Positions 52,113-60,864 of a stretch of 64,000 bases of DNA are shown here, one piece after another. The DNA comes from Bacillota bacterium. GTDB lineage: Bacteria > Bacillota > Clostridia > Christensenellales > Pumilibacteraceae. Every line of letters begins with the position of its first letter. Position 1 is the first letter of the stretch. A model generated the notes under the pieces. That model was not told the origin of the DNA, searched no databases, and saw only the letters and a list, made by a program, of their open reading frames with translations. Both the position numbers and the translations under genes were made by a program. The DNA is taken from the NCBI GenBank assembly GCA_009777485.1, contig WRLT01000002.1, positions 113,968 to 177,967 of the forward strand. Reading direction: 5' to 3'.

Positions 52113-52355
52113 ATGACTAAGGAACAAAAATATCTGCTTTTTTGTATTGAGGTGTACAAGCAGCACCGCCGCTTGACGGGGGCTGAGGCTTACGCAAAAT
52201 TTAAAAAGTATAGGTTTGACGAATACATTTTAGAGTTGTATGAGATTTTGCATGTAAACGGCACGCAGAGTTTGCTGCAAGAGCTAGACGCATATCAAGC
52301 GGTGCAGGATAGGAAACGCTGTACCTCATTCAGCGTTTCCGATAGGGCGCAGTAA
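52113..52355 (+). CDS. DUF3791-like small protein
   Basis: This 80-residue protein (MTKEQKYLLFCIEVYKQHRRLTGAEAYAKFKKYRFDEYILELYEILHVNGTQSL) matches the pattern of DUF3791 (LFCIE-YK, then YI-E-YE-LH--G). It is separated from the previous gene by 4 nt and closes the three-gene cassette. DUF3791 proteins are regularly linked to DUF3990 genes, so an antitoxin-like or adaptor role is a fair guess only. The last 15 residues look unstructured. Confidence 0.75.
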   Translation: MTKEQKYLLFCIEVYKQHRRLTGAEAYAKFKKYRFDEYILELYEILHVNGTQSLLQELDAYQAVQDRKRCTSFSVSDRAQ

Positions 52356-52396
52356 AAAACCTTTTAAGCTTTTAACAAATTTTAATCTTAAAACGA

Positions 52397-52425
52397 TTGA
52401 CAATAAAAAAGAAAAGTTGTATTTT
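52397..52425 (+). promoter_or_regulatory. Promoter of the potABCD operon
   Basis: TTGACA (52397-52402) and TATTTT (52420-52425) are spaced by 17 nt. Confidence 0.6.
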
Positions 52426-52486
52426 GAATAGTAGGCATTTTTTATGGCAAAATGTCTATTATTATTTTTTTACAGAGGGAACTGTA

Positions 52487-53995
52487 TTGGGCGTACATGC
52501 TAATTCGGCAGGCGAAAAATTCGATAAAATTATCGAGCTTAAAAACGTAACTAAGGTTTACGACGGTGTTACGGTAGTAGACGACATCACGCTTTCGGTT
52601 AAGCGCGGAGATTTTATTACATTGCTTGGGCCGTCAGGCTGCGGCAAAACTACGCTGCTGCGCATGATTGCAGGCTTTATAGAGCCGACTAAGGGCAGGG
52701 TATTTATCGAAAAGGCGGACGTTACCGAATTGCCGCCGCACCGCCGTCCTGTAAATACGGTGTTTCAAAAGTACGCGCTGTTTCCGCATTTAAACGTATT
52801 TAATAACGTAGCTTTCGGGTTAAAGCTTAAAAAAATCGAGGACGGCGTAAAGACCGATAAAAAGGGCGTAGAAAAGCCTGTCTTTCGCAAGTATACAAAA
52901 ACCGAAATTTCCGAAAAGGTAGAAAGCGCGTTAAAGCTTGTCGGCTTAGAGGGCTACTCTAAGCGCGATGTAAATTCGCTTTCGGGCGGTCAGCAGCAGC
53001 GCGTTGCCATTGCGCGCGCCTTAGTGCTAGAGCCCAAAGTTTTATTATTAGACGAGCCGTTAGGCGCGTTAGACCTTAAAATGCGCAAGGAAATGCAAAT
53101 AGAGCTTATGGCGATGCACAAAAATTTGGGCATCACCTTTGTGTACGTTACGCACGACCAAGAAGAAGCCTTAACCATGAGCGATAAAATCGTGGTAATT
53201 AACGACGGCGCGATTCAGCAGTACGGCACGCCTAAAATTATCTATGACGAGCCCGCCAACGTATTTGTTGCCAACTTTATAGGCGAAAGCAATATTTTGT
53301 CGGGCAAAATGATTGCCGATTACCGTTTAGAGGTATTAGGCGCGGAGTTTGAGTGCGAGGACAAGGGCTTTTCTAAAAATGAACCCGTAGACTTAGTAAT
53401 CCGTCCCGAAGATATTCAGCTGTACGCTAAGGGCAGCGGCAAGGGTGTTTTGGCGGGCAAGGTAACAAGCGGCGTGTTTAAGGGCACGCATTGCGAAATG
53501 ATAGTGGCTACCGAAGGCTACGAGTTTACGGTGCAAAACATCGAGGGCAAGCCCGTAGGCGCGGAGGTAGAGATTAAAATTCCGCCTAACGGCATTCATA
53601 TCATGAAAAAAATCCGCACGGTAAACGAGTTTGTAACAGAGGTTTCGGGCGAGGATACCGTAGAGATTGCGGGCGGCACGTTTACCTTTAACAATACACA
53701 AGGCTTTGAAAAAGGCGATAAGGTGCGGGTGCGCGTTCCGTTTGATAAGGTTTTTCTTACCGACAGCGAGGACGACGGCGTAATCGGCGGCAATATTGTA
53801 CAAAGCTACTATAAGGGCGCGTACTATCAGGTGCAGCTGTACACCGACACCGACCAAGACTTTTATTTAGATACGACCGACGAGTGGGATTTAGACGACC
53901 GCGTAGGCATTAATATTCCTGTCGACGGGATAGAGGTGGAGCGGTATATGGAAGAGGAAGAAAGTTCAACTAGCAAAAGCGAAATACAAGATTAG
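52487..53995 (+). CDS. potA: Spermidine/putrescine ABC transporter ATPase PotA, extended
   Basis: This ATPase powers polyamine uptake. The start is taken as TTG 52487, with AGAGGG upstream; the frame further up covers the promoter. The 502-residue product has Walker A GPSGCGKTT, signature LSGGQQQR, Walker B VLLLDEPLGALD and the switch His in YVTHDQEE. Two features are odd. An insert of about 20 residues (KIEDGVKTDKKGVEKPVFRK) sits between Walker A and signature, and the C-terminal regulatory part is about 150 residues longer than usual, with what looks like a second TOBE domain. potB, potC and potD follow. Confidence 0.93.
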   Translation: MGVHANSAGEKFDKIIELKNVTKVYDGVTVVDDITLSVKRGDFITLLGPSGCGKTTLLRMIAGFIEPTKGRVFIEKADVTELPPHRRPVNTVFQKYALFPHLNVFNNVAFGLKLKKIEDGVKTDKKGVEKPVFRKYTKTEISEKVESALKLVGLEGYSKRDVNSLSGGQQQRVAIARALVLEPKVLLLDEPLGALDLKMRKEMQIELMAMHKNLGITFVYVTHDQEEALTMSDKIVVINDGAIQQYGTPKIIYDEPANVFVANFIGESNILSGKMIADYRLEVLGAEFECEDKGFSKNEPVDLVIRPEDIQLYAKGSGKGVLAGKVTSGVFKGTHCEMIVATEGYEFTVQNIEGKPVGAEVEIKIPPNGIHIMKKIRTVNEFVTEVSGEDTVEIAGGTFTFNNTQGFEKGDKVRVRVPFDKVFLTDSEDDGVIGGNIVQSYYKGAYYQVQLYTDTDQDFYLDTTDEWDLDDRVGINIPVDGIEVERYMEEEESSTSKSEIQD

Positions 53996-54033
53996 TTTTA
54001 ACAAGCTAAATAAAAAAAGGAGCGTGCAAAAAA

Positions 54034-54867
54034 TTGACCCAAGCTGCGGCAGTCGAAAATAAAAAAACCAAAAAAAGACGCTTTACGTTTAAGCGGCATT
54101 ATTTTGCGTTTCCGTACTTTTTTCTGTCGGGGCTGTTTATTGTAATTCCGCTGATTATTTTGTTTGTGTACGCGTTTCGCGGCGCGGACGGCGGCTTTAC
54201 TTTTTCTAACTTTGCAAGCTTTTTTACTACACCGCACGTGCTGCGCGCTATGGGCAATTCGCTGCTGATAGGCTTTGCCACCACCGCGCTGTGTCTTGCA
54301 CTGGCGTACCCCGTTGCGCTGATACTGGCAAATTCACGCTTTAATAAAACCATGATACTGGTGTTGATGTTTGTACTGCCGATGTACATTAATTCGCTTT
54401 TGCGCACGTTGGCTATTAAATCGCTGTTTGATATTATGGGTATAGAAAACAATTTTTGGCGCATTACCATAGCCCACGTGTACGACTTTTTTCCGTTTAT
54501 GTTGCTACCTATTTACACGGTGTTGGTAAACATGGATAAAAGCTACTTAGAGGCGTCTAACGATTTAGGCGGCAACACGCTTAAAACGTGGGCACGGGTT
54601 ACACTGCCGCTTTCGGTGCCTGGCATTGTGTCGGGAATATTAATGGTATTTATGCCTACGGTTTCGATGTTTGCCGTGCGCGATATTGTTATCAACCGCG
54701 AGGAATGGCCGATGTTCGGCAACATCATAGACGGTATGTTCCGCACCGAGTCTATGTACGGTTTAGGTTCGGCGTACGCTATGATACTGCTTGTTATGGT
54801 CATGGTTACGATGGTAGTGGCGGGTAGGGTTAATGCTAAAAGACAGCGGGAGGTACAAGGCAAATGA
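54034..54867 (+). CDS. potB: Polyamine ABC transporter permease PotB
   Basis: This 277-residue inner-membrane permease with six TM helices starts at TTG (AAAGGAG upstream) with a basic N-terminus. The EAA loop that contacts PotA is visible as YLEASNDLGGNTLKTWARVTLPLSVPGIVSG. The gene follows potA by 38 nt and overlaps potC by 4 nt (ATGA), a sign of translational coupling. Confidence 0.95.
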   Translation: MTQAAAVENKKTKKRRFTFKRHYFAFPYFFLSGLFIVIPLIILFVYAFRGADGGFTFSNFASFFTTPHVLRAMGNSLLIGFATTALCLALAYPVALILANSRFNKTMILVLMFVLPMYINSLLRTLAIKSLFDIMGIENNFWRITIAHVYDFFPFMLLPIYTVLVNMDKSYLEASNDLGGNTLKTWARVTLPLSVPGIVSGILMVFMPTVSMFAVRDIVINREEWPMFGNIIDGMFRTESMYGLGSAYAMILLVMVMVTMVVAGRVNAKRQREVQGK

Positions 54868-55757
54868 AGTTAAAGCAAAAAAAGCCAAGAAAGAAATTAA
54901 CCCTAAATCAACGCAGAAAAATTCAAAAATCGTTTGCCCTTTCGTTTGTGTTTATAGTGCTGGCTGTTATGTACGTGCCGATTTTATTGATTATAGTTTT
55001 TTCGTTTACCAATACCCGAAGCGGACGCATAGGCGACTGGGGCGGCTTTTCGATGCAGCTGTACAGCAATATGCTGCAAAACCGCGAACTGATGGGCGCG
55101 CTGGGCAACACCCTTATGATAGCCGTGCTTTCGGCGTTGTTTGCAACGTTGTTGGGTACGATTTCTGCTGTGGGCATACACTTTTTAAAACGCCGCGTAA
55201 AGGCTGCGGCTAAAACTCTAAACCAAATAATCGTAGTAAACGCCGATATTGTAACGGCGGTTGCGTTTATGCTGTTCTTTTTTGTAATCGGATTTCGCCA
55301 ATTCGGCTATACTACGCTGATTTTAGCGCACACTATGATTACTATGCCGTTTGTTATTTTAACCGTTTCGCCGCGCCTTAATCAACTAAACCCAAGCCTA
55401 TACGATGCGGGGTTAGATTTAGGGGCAGGGCCGATGCGCACGCTTTTTAAGGTAATTCTGCCGCAGCTAATCCCCGCTATGATTGCCGCATTTGCTATCG
55501 CGTTTACCTTATCGGTAGACGACTTTGTAGTAACCAAGTTTAACAACGGCGGCGCAAGCGGACTGCATACGCTTTCTACCTATTTATACACTAGCTTTAA
55601 ACGACCCAATGTCGGTCAGCAGTTGCGCGCGCTTTCTAGCGTAATATTTATCCTAAGCTTTGTAGTGCTGCTGATTATTAACTTCCGCGCAAAGCGCAAA
55701 GCCAAAAAAGCGCGGCTGCCTGTGGTTGCGCCTCCTACGCCTACTACTACCGCATAG
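54864..55757 (+). CDS. potC: Polyamine ABC transporter permease PotC
   Basis: This 297-residue second permease has six TM helices after a basic cytoplasmic start (KQKKPRKKLTLNQRRKIQK). The EAA loop is YDAGLDLGAGPMRTLFKVILPQLIPAMIAA, followed by SVDDFVVTKF, typical of PotC. The C-terminus is basic and Pro/Thr-rich (ARLPVVAPPTPTTTA). It is separated from potD by 247 nt holding D copy 3 and a short hairpin. Confidence 0.95.
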   Translation: MKLKQKKPRKKLTLNQRRKIQKSFALSFVFIVLAVMYVPILLIIVFSFTNTRSGRIGDWGGFSMQLYSNMLQNRELMGALGNTLMIAVLSALFATLLGTISAVGIHFLKRRVKAAAKTLNQIIVVNADIVTAVAFMLFFFVIGFRQFGYTTLILAHTMITMPFVILTVSPRLNQLNPSLYDAGLDLGAGPMRTLFKVILPQLIPAMIAAFAIAFTLSVDDFVVTKFNNGGASGLHTLSTYLYTSFKRPNVGQQLRALSSVIFILSFVVLLIINFRAKRKAKKARLPVVAPPTPTTTA

Positions 55758-55885
55758 CGTAAAAGTGTATTTATCACCGTATACGAACTACGCTTGCCTT
55801 GCCGCCTCAGTTGTGTACGTTTAAGTACACGCCCTTCGGCGGCGCGGCAACTGTTGTCCGTCTACGGCGCAAATACACTTTTACG
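55758..55885. repeat. Family D nested hairpin, copy 3
   Basis: Outer arms 55758-55781 and 55863-55885 pair around CTACGCTTGCCTT, an inner inverted repeat that includes GTAC and GTACAC, and CAACTGTTG. The outer arm sequence is unrelated to copies 1 and 2. It sits inside the pot operon. Confidence 0.75.
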
Positions 55886-56004
55886 TCTCCATAAAAACCC
55901 AAACAATTCCGAATAGCAATATTCGTTTTATATAGAAAGAAATTAAGATAAGAACCTGAAAGAGGTGTTTTCATAACAGCATACAGGTTCAAAGGAGAAT
56001 GAAA

Positions 56005-57285
56005 ATGAAAAAAGTGTTGGTAAAGGTGTTGGTAGTTATTTTTAGCGTAGGGATGATTGCGGGCTTTTTTGCAGGCTGTGCGGCGCGCGAGCATACCTTA
56101 AAAATCTACAACTGGAATGATTACATGGACGAATCCGTAATCGGGGAGTTTCGCGACTATTACCGTGAAGTAACGGGTAAAAGGCTGCGCGTAGTAACGG
56201 ATTACTTCGAGCACAACGAGGATATTCCTACTAGGCTTAATTTGGGCGACGACTATGATTTAATCTGCCCGTCCGACTACATGATAGAGCGGCTGCTGCG
56301 CGACGATATGCTGCAAAAGTTAGAGGAAGAAACGCTTGATTTATACGACGAGGTTTCTGACCCGCGCATTAAAGACATTATCACCAAATACGTAGACCCC
56401 GACAATAAATATACCGTTCCGTATATGTGGGGGACTATCGGCATTATGTACGATGCTACGCGCATTACCGACCCTGAGCTTTTAGAGGGGCTTAATTCGT
56501 GGGCTGCGCTTTGGGACGACCGTCATGCAGCAAACATTTATATGAAGCGCCAAGAGCGCGACGCTTATGCGGTTGCTATGCTGCACCACTACCGCGACGA
56601 GTTGAAAGAAAAGTCTAATGATTTTACCGATTACGATAACGAGGAGTACCGCACGCTTTTAACCAAAATATTTCAAGAGGTTTCCGCTGAAAGTATAGAC
56701 CAAGCCAAAGTTCAGCTTACGGCGCAGCGTCCCTTAGTTAGAGGTTATAGGGCCGACGAAAGCGACAAAGAAGAAATGATTGCGGGCGGACACGGCACGC
56801 TAGGCTTGTTTTGGTCTTGCGACGCGGGCTACGCGATGGGCGACTTAGAGGAAGAGCCTGGATTTTTCTCTTGTTCTAAAACGCCGCGCATAGTTCCTGG
56901 CAACAAAAACTTAGGCTACGTCGTACCCAAAGAAGGCACAAACGTTTGGGTAGACGGCTGGGTGGTTCCTAAAACTGCCAAAAATTCTAAGGTTGCCAAT
57001 ATGTTTATCCGCTTTACCCTAGACAAAGAAATCGCAAAGCTTAATTCGCTGTACGCGGGTGCGCCTAGCGCGAACATGGAAGCGACTAACGAACTACGCG
57101 CCGAGTACGAAGAAGACGACGAGTTTTTCAAGGGCGGTCATGCGCAGTTTAGAGAAATGTTTATGGAAGCGATGTTCCCTAGCGACGAAACGCTGGCAAG
57201 AGCCGCTGTTATGCGTGATTTCGGAGCGGAGTTTTACAACGATGTCGCGCTGATGTTTCAAGCAGTAATTAATTCTAGGGCGTAA
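56005..57285 (+). CDS. potD: Polyamine ABC transporter substrate-binding lipoprotein PotD
   Basis: This 426-residue cluster D binding protein starts at ATG 56005 with AAAGGAG 7-8 nt upstream (the ATG at 55999 is too close). It has a signal peptide and lipid Cys in FFAGC. The mature domain starts LKIYNWNDYMDESVIGEF and shows YDLICPSDYMIERL, PYMWGTIGIMYD and WVDGWVVPKTAKN, the classic PotD pattern with polyamine-binding Asp and Trp residues. It is longer than E. coli PotD (348). A 7-bp hairpin (GAACCTG / CAGGTTC, 55952-55990) lies directly before the SD. Confidence 0.94.
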   Translation: MKKVLVKVLVVIFSVGMIAGFFAGCAAREHTLKIYNWNDYMDESVIGEFRDYYREVTGKRLRVVTDYFEHNEDIPTRLNLGDDYDLICPSDYMIERLLRDDMLQKLEEETLDLYDEVSDPRIKDIITKYVDPDNKYTVPYMWGTIGIMYDATRITDPELLEGLNSWAALWDDRHAANIYMKRQERDAYAVAMLHHYRDELKEKSNDFTDYDNEEYRTLLTKIFQEVSAESIDQAKVQLTAQRPLVRGYRADESDKEEMIAGGHGTLGLFWSCDAGYAMGDLEEEPGFFSCSKTPRIVPGNKNLGYVVPKEGTNVWVDGWVVPKTAKNSKVANMFIRFTLDKEIAKLNSLYAGAPSANMEATNELRAEYEEDDEFFKGGHAQFREMFMEAMFPSDETLARAAVMRDFGAEFYNDVALMFQAVINSRA

Positions 57286-57309
57286 AATACACACAAAAAA
57301 TACCGTTTC

Positions 57310-59181
57310 ATGCAAAAGGCAAGTTTCACTTTTGACGCAATTGTTGTAGGCATAGGCCACGCGGGCATAGAGGCCGCGTTGGCACTGGCACGCAAAAACC
57401 ATAAGACGCTTGCGTTGTCCGTATCGTTGGACAACGCAGGCCTTTTGGCTTGCAATCCCTCTATCGGCGGCACGGCAAAGGGGCATTTGGTGCGCGAAAC
57501 GGACGCGCTGGGCGGCGAGATGGGCAAGGCGGCGGACGAAACGTGTACGCACTTGCGTATGCTGAATGCGTCCAAAGGGCCAAGCGTACAAAGTCTGCGC
57601 GCCCAAATCGATAAATACCGCTATCACGACCGCATGAAGCAAACGCTGGAAAATCAGCCGAATTTAACGCTGCGCGAGGGCGAGGTAAAGCAGCTGATTT
57701 GTTCGCGCGGAAGGGTAACGGGCGTTTCTACCGTTGCGGGCTTAACGTATACGGCTAAAACCGTAGTACTGGCTTGCGGCGTGTATTTAAACAGCACGGT
57801 AATTATCGGCAGTATACTTTTGCCGCGCGGCCCTAGCGGCTTTGCGCGGTCGGAATACTTAGCGGACAGTTTAATAAAACACGGCATAACCTTGCAGCGT
57901 TTTAAAACGGGTACGCCCGCGCGTGTTAAAAAAAGCACGGTAGACACCCGCGTGTTAGAGGTTCAGCACGGCGAGGATACGCCGTACAGCTTTTCGGACG
58001 CGGGCGAAACCGTTCCCGATAAAAAGGGCGGCGTGTGTTATTTGGGGTATACCAACGCCGAAACGCACGAAATCATTCGTCAAAATTTACAGCTTAGCCC
58101 CAAATACGGCGGGCTGATTCACGGCGCGGGCGCGCGCTATTGCCCCAGCGTCGAGGATAAGGTGGTGCGCTTTGCCGATAAAGAACGCCATCCGTTTTTC
58201 TTAGAGGAGGAGGGCGGCAAAACACAGGAAATGTATGTGCAGGGGCTTTCTACGGGCTTGCCTGCCGAGGTTCAGTTGGACGTGTACCGTTCGATAAAGG
58301 GCATGGAAAACGTAGAAATTATGCGCGATGCCTACGCGATTGAATACGAGTGCATAGACCCCTTGCAGCTGTATCCGACACTGGAATGTAAAAGCATTAA
58401 GGGATTATTTTTTGCGGGGCAAATCAACGGCACCTCGGGCTACGAGGAGGCAGCGGCGCAGGGCTTAGTTGCGGGCATTAACGCGGCAAGGCGTTTAGAG
58501 GGCAAGGACGGGCTTATTCTGCCGCGCGAGAGCTGTTACATCGGCGTAATGATAGACGATTTAGTTACCAAAGGCACGCAAGAGCCGTACCGCATGATGA
58601 CGTCCCGTGCCGAATACCGCTTGCTATTGCGTCAGGATAACGCCGATTTACGGCTGTATGAATTTGCGCGGCAGGCGGGCTTATTAAGCAAAGAGCGGCT
58701 TAGTAAGGCTGCGCAAAAGCGCGCGGATATTCTAAAAGGAAAGGCGCGGCTAAAAACCCGTCTGCCGCAAAAACAGGTGGAGGCGTTTTTTAACGCCATA
58801 GGCGAGCCGCCTGCTAAGTCGGGCGCAACGGCGGAGGAATGTATCAGGCGCAACGCGGTAACGTTTGCGGGTTATGTAAATCATTTTGATACGTTTGCCG
58901 ATATTAGCCCGTCGGCCGCGTACGATATTTTTTTAGGGGTTAAATACGAGGGCTACATTAAGCGCGAGGAGGCGGCGGCGGACGAGGCGCGAAAGGTAGG
59001 CGATATGCCCATTCCGCCCGAAACCGATTTTATGCGGCTTAACGGTTTGCGCATAGAGGCCAAAGAAAAGCTAAGCAAGGTTTCGCCGCGCACCGTAGGG
59101 CAGGCCTCACGCATAGCAGGTGTAACCCCCGCAGATATCAATGTGCTGATAATCAGTTTAAAGAGTAAAAATGGCAATTGA
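57310..59181 (+). CDS. mnmG: tRNA uridine-5-carboxymethylaminomethyl modification enzyme MnmG
   Basis: With MnmE, this FAD enzyme installs the cmnm group on U34 of several tRNAs. The 623-residue chain opens FDAIVVGIGHAGIEAALALARK (dinucleotide-binding motif, with Ile where Gly is more usual), then LACNPSIGGTAKGHLVRE and the catalytic CGVYLN region. The C-terminal MnmE/tRNA-binding domain ends in GQASRIAGVTPADINVL. Length is normal. No SD is visible before the ATG at 57310 and no promoter is clear, so it may depend on the pot transcript. mnmE is not nearby. Confidence 0.95.
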   Translation: MQKASFTFDAIVVGIGHAGIEAALALARKNHKTLALSVSLDNAGLLACNPSIGGTAKGHLVRETDALGGEMGKAADETCTHLRMLNASKGPSVQSLRAQIDKYRYHDRMKQTLENQPNLTLREGEVKQLICSRGRVTGVSTVAGLTYTAKTVVLACGVYLNSTVIIGSILLPRGPSGFARSEYLADSLIKHGITLQRFKTGTPARVKKSTVDTRVLEVQHGEDTPYSFSDAGETVPDKKGGVCYLGYTNAETHEIIRQNLQLSPKYGGLIHGAGARYCPSVEDKVVRFADKERHPFFLEEEGGKTQEMYVQGLSTGLPAEVQLDVYRSIKGMENVEIMRDAYAIEYECIDPLQLYPTLECKSIKGLFFAGQINGTSGYEEAAAQGLVAGINAARRLEGKDGLILPRESCYIGVMIDDLVTKGTQEPYRMMTSRAEYRLLLRQDNADLRLYEFARQAGLLSKERLSKAAQKRADILKGKARLKTRLPQKQVEAFFNAIGEPPAKSGATAEECIRRNAVTFAGYVNHFDTFADISPSAAYDIFLGVKYEGYIKREEAAADEARKVGDMPIPPETDFMRLNGLRIEAKEKLSKVSPRTVGQASRIAGVTPADINVLIISLKSKNGN

Positions 59182-59221
59182 CAATTGACGACTGTATTAA
59201 AAATCACGAAGTATAACTTTA

Positions 59222-59312
59222 ACTGACAACTGACAACTTACAACTGACAAATTTCGGCTAAACTTTTTAATAATATTTTAGCAATAATTCGTCAGTTGTC
59301 AGTTGTCAGTTG
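59222..59312. repeat. Family B dispersed hairpin repeat
   Basis: ACTGACAACTGACAACTTAC leads to the TTTCGGCTAAA hinge, an AT-rich centre, GCAATAATTCG and TCAGTTGTC arms. A broken fragment (CAATTGACAATTGACGACT) lies at 59175-59193. Confidence 0.8.
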
Positions 59313-59324
59313 TAAATAAAAGCC

Positions 59325-60035
59325 TTATTCTTCCCACAAATTGTTGCGGGAGGGGTTTGTAACGGCTGAGAGCATGCGGTCTTTGGCAAACGGGATATCC
59401 TTGCAAATGGAGACGATTAGTTTTTTCATGTATTCGCGCTGCGTTTCGTGGTTTACGGGGCAGGGGTTATGCACAATCGGCAGGCCCTTAGAAAATGCCG
59501 CAATATCCTTTTCGTAGGCGTAAATAAGCGGACGGATTAGCGTGATATGCGAGCGGTCCATAAAGCTTACGGGGCTGAATACGGAAAGCCGTCCTTCGTA
59601 AAACAGCGATAAAAAAAACGTTTCCACTAAATCGTCGGCGTGGTGGCCTAGTGCCAGCTTGTTGTAGCCGTTTTGATTTAAAAAGGTATTTAATGCCCCG
59701 CGCCGCATTTTAGAGCAAAGCGAGCAAGGGTTTTTTTCTTTGCGCACATTAAAAATAATTTCGGCAATATCGGTTTTTACGATATGAAACGGAATTTCTA
59801 ATTGCTTGCAATACGCGTCTAAGCCGCCTAAATCCGCGCCGAAGCCTAAATCCACCGTAACGGCGGATAATTCAAACGGTGCAGGCGAAAACCGCTTAAA
59901 GCCCGCAAGCCCCGCTAATAAGGTAAGGCTGTCTTTACCGCCCGATAAGCCTACGGCGATGCGGTCGCCCGCGCTAATCATTTTTTTTTCGTCGCACGCC
60001 CTGCGCACATACGATAACAGCTTTTGAAGAGTCAT
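59325..60035 (-). CDS. TtcA-like tRNA thiolation PP-loop protein
   Basis: This 236-residue PP-loop ATPase is of the TtcA family, which adds sulphur to cytidine 32 of tRNA using a 4Fe-4S cluster. The PP-loop is GLSGGKDSLTLL near residue 30; the CxxC pair is CSLCSKMRRG near residue 110, and a further Cys occurs in HNPCPVNHE. The ATG at 60035 is preferred over one at 60044 because the latter overlaps the -10 box. The start is 7 nt after TACAAT with no SD, so it is probably leaderless. It is convergent with mnmG. Confidence 0.88.
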   Translation of the reverse strand: MTLQKLLSYVRRACDEKKMISAGDRIAVGLSGGKDSLTLLAGLAGFKRFSPAPFELSAVTVDLGFGADLGGLDAYCKQLEIPFHIVKTDIAEIIFNVRKEKNPCSLCSKMRRGALNTFLNQNGYNKLALGHHADDLVETFFLSLFYEGRLSVFSPVSFMDRSHITLIRPLIYAYEKDIAAFSKGLPIVHNPCPVNHETQREYMKKLIVSICKDIPFAKDRMLSAVTNPSRNNLWEE

Positions 60036-60042
60036 ACGCTGC

Positions 60043-60072
60043 ATTGTAGCACAATTAGTACTTGGCAGTCAA
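60043..60072 (-). promoter_or_regulatory. Promoter of the ttcA-like gene, leaderless type
   Basis: On the minus strand TTGACT (60072-60067) and TACAAT (60048-60043) are spaced by 18 nt; the ATG is 7 nt after the -10 box. Confidence 0.75.
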
Positions 60073-60079
60073 CTTTAAT

Positions 60080-60120
60080 AATGGAGAATGGAAAATGGAA
60101 AATGGAGAATTTCGGCTTAA
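60080..60120. repeat. Family A dispersed repeat, half copy
   Basis: AATGGAGAATGGAAAATGG and a second unit lead to GAATTTCGGCTTAA; the opposite arm is missing. Confidence 0.7.
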
Positions 60121-60152
60121 AAGAATTTATATAAACTAAATAGTCATAGAAG

Positions 60153-60182
60153 TTGACAGCTAGATTGTTTAAATGCTACAAT
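60153..60182 (+). promoter_or_regulatory. Lipoprotein-array promoter, copy 1
   Basis: TTGACA (60153-60158) and TACAAT (60177-60182) are spaced by 18 nt. The leader GATTGCAGTTAAATTGAAT...TTTAAGGAGGTG is shared with the copies at 60790 and 61834. Confidence 0.85.
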
Positions 60183-60226
60183 GATTGCAGTTAAATTGAA
60201 TTAAATGGGTTTAAGGAGGTGTTAAA

Positions 60227-60748
60227 ATGAAAAAGGTAGTAAGATTACTGACAATGGGGGTGGTTTTAATTATGGGGTTAGGAGTTTTTGCGGGGTGCGG
60301 AGGTAAGGCAATGCCTTATAATGCGGTAATGTACGGCGAAATTTACACGAACAGAACGTGGTTGCAAGACGAGTTTTATGAGGCAAATTTAACTAGCGGT
60401 TCGTGGTCAAGTTTGGAGGGGGAATATGTAAGCGGAGAGTTATATCCTTTAACAAGAACAAAAATCATAACAGACAGCGTAGAATATGCTGAGGTTTTCA
60501 AGGATTTTCCAGTAGAAGTGAATTTTGAAAACACCATGATTGTAATACATTGTTTTACAACGTCATCTAGCGGTAAATACGAAATAAAAGATATTTCTGT
60601 TGATGAGCAAACACTAATTGTAAGATACAAGCATCCTGTTTCAAAAGGAAAAAATACACCCAACGCCTCACAGCCTTTGACAAAATGGGTTATAGTTGTA
60701 ATGGATAAAATGGATATAGAAACAGCCGAATTCATTTTCGGTAATTAA
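60227..60748 (+). CDS. Lipoprotein of unknown function
   Basis: This 173-residue lipoprotein has a signal peptide (MKKVVRLLTMGVVLIMGLG) and a lipobox FAGC. The mature domain is about 150 residues, mostly beta with no motif that I recognise. It carries the same promoter-leader module as two later genes but a different signal peptide and body, so only the regulatory part was shared. The SD GGAGGT is strong. It opens the lipoprotein array at the right end of the window. Confidence 0.75.
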   Translation: MKKVVRLLTMGVVLIMGLGVFAGCGGKAMPYNAVMYGEIYTNRTWLQDEFYEANLTSGSWSSLEGEYVSGELYPLTRTKIITDSVEYAEVFKDFPVEVNFENTMIVIHCFTTSSSGKYEIKDISVDEQTLIVRYKHPVSKGKNTPNASQPLTKWVIVVMDKMDIETAEFIFGN

Positions 60749-60789
60749 ACTTAAATAAAAGGATTTGTATGACAAATTTAAGCTAAGAC

Positions 60790-60819
60790 TTGACAGCTAG
60801 ATTGTTTAAATGCTACAAT
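60790..60819 (+). promoter_or_regulatory. Lipoprotein-array promoter, copy 2
   Basis: TTGACA (60790-60795) and TACAAT (60814-60819) are spaced by 18 nt. It is nearly identical to copy 1 over about 75 nt up to the start codon. Confidence 0.85.
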
Positions 60820-60864
60820 GATTGCAGTTAAATTGAATAAAATGGGTTTAAGGGAGGTGTTAAA

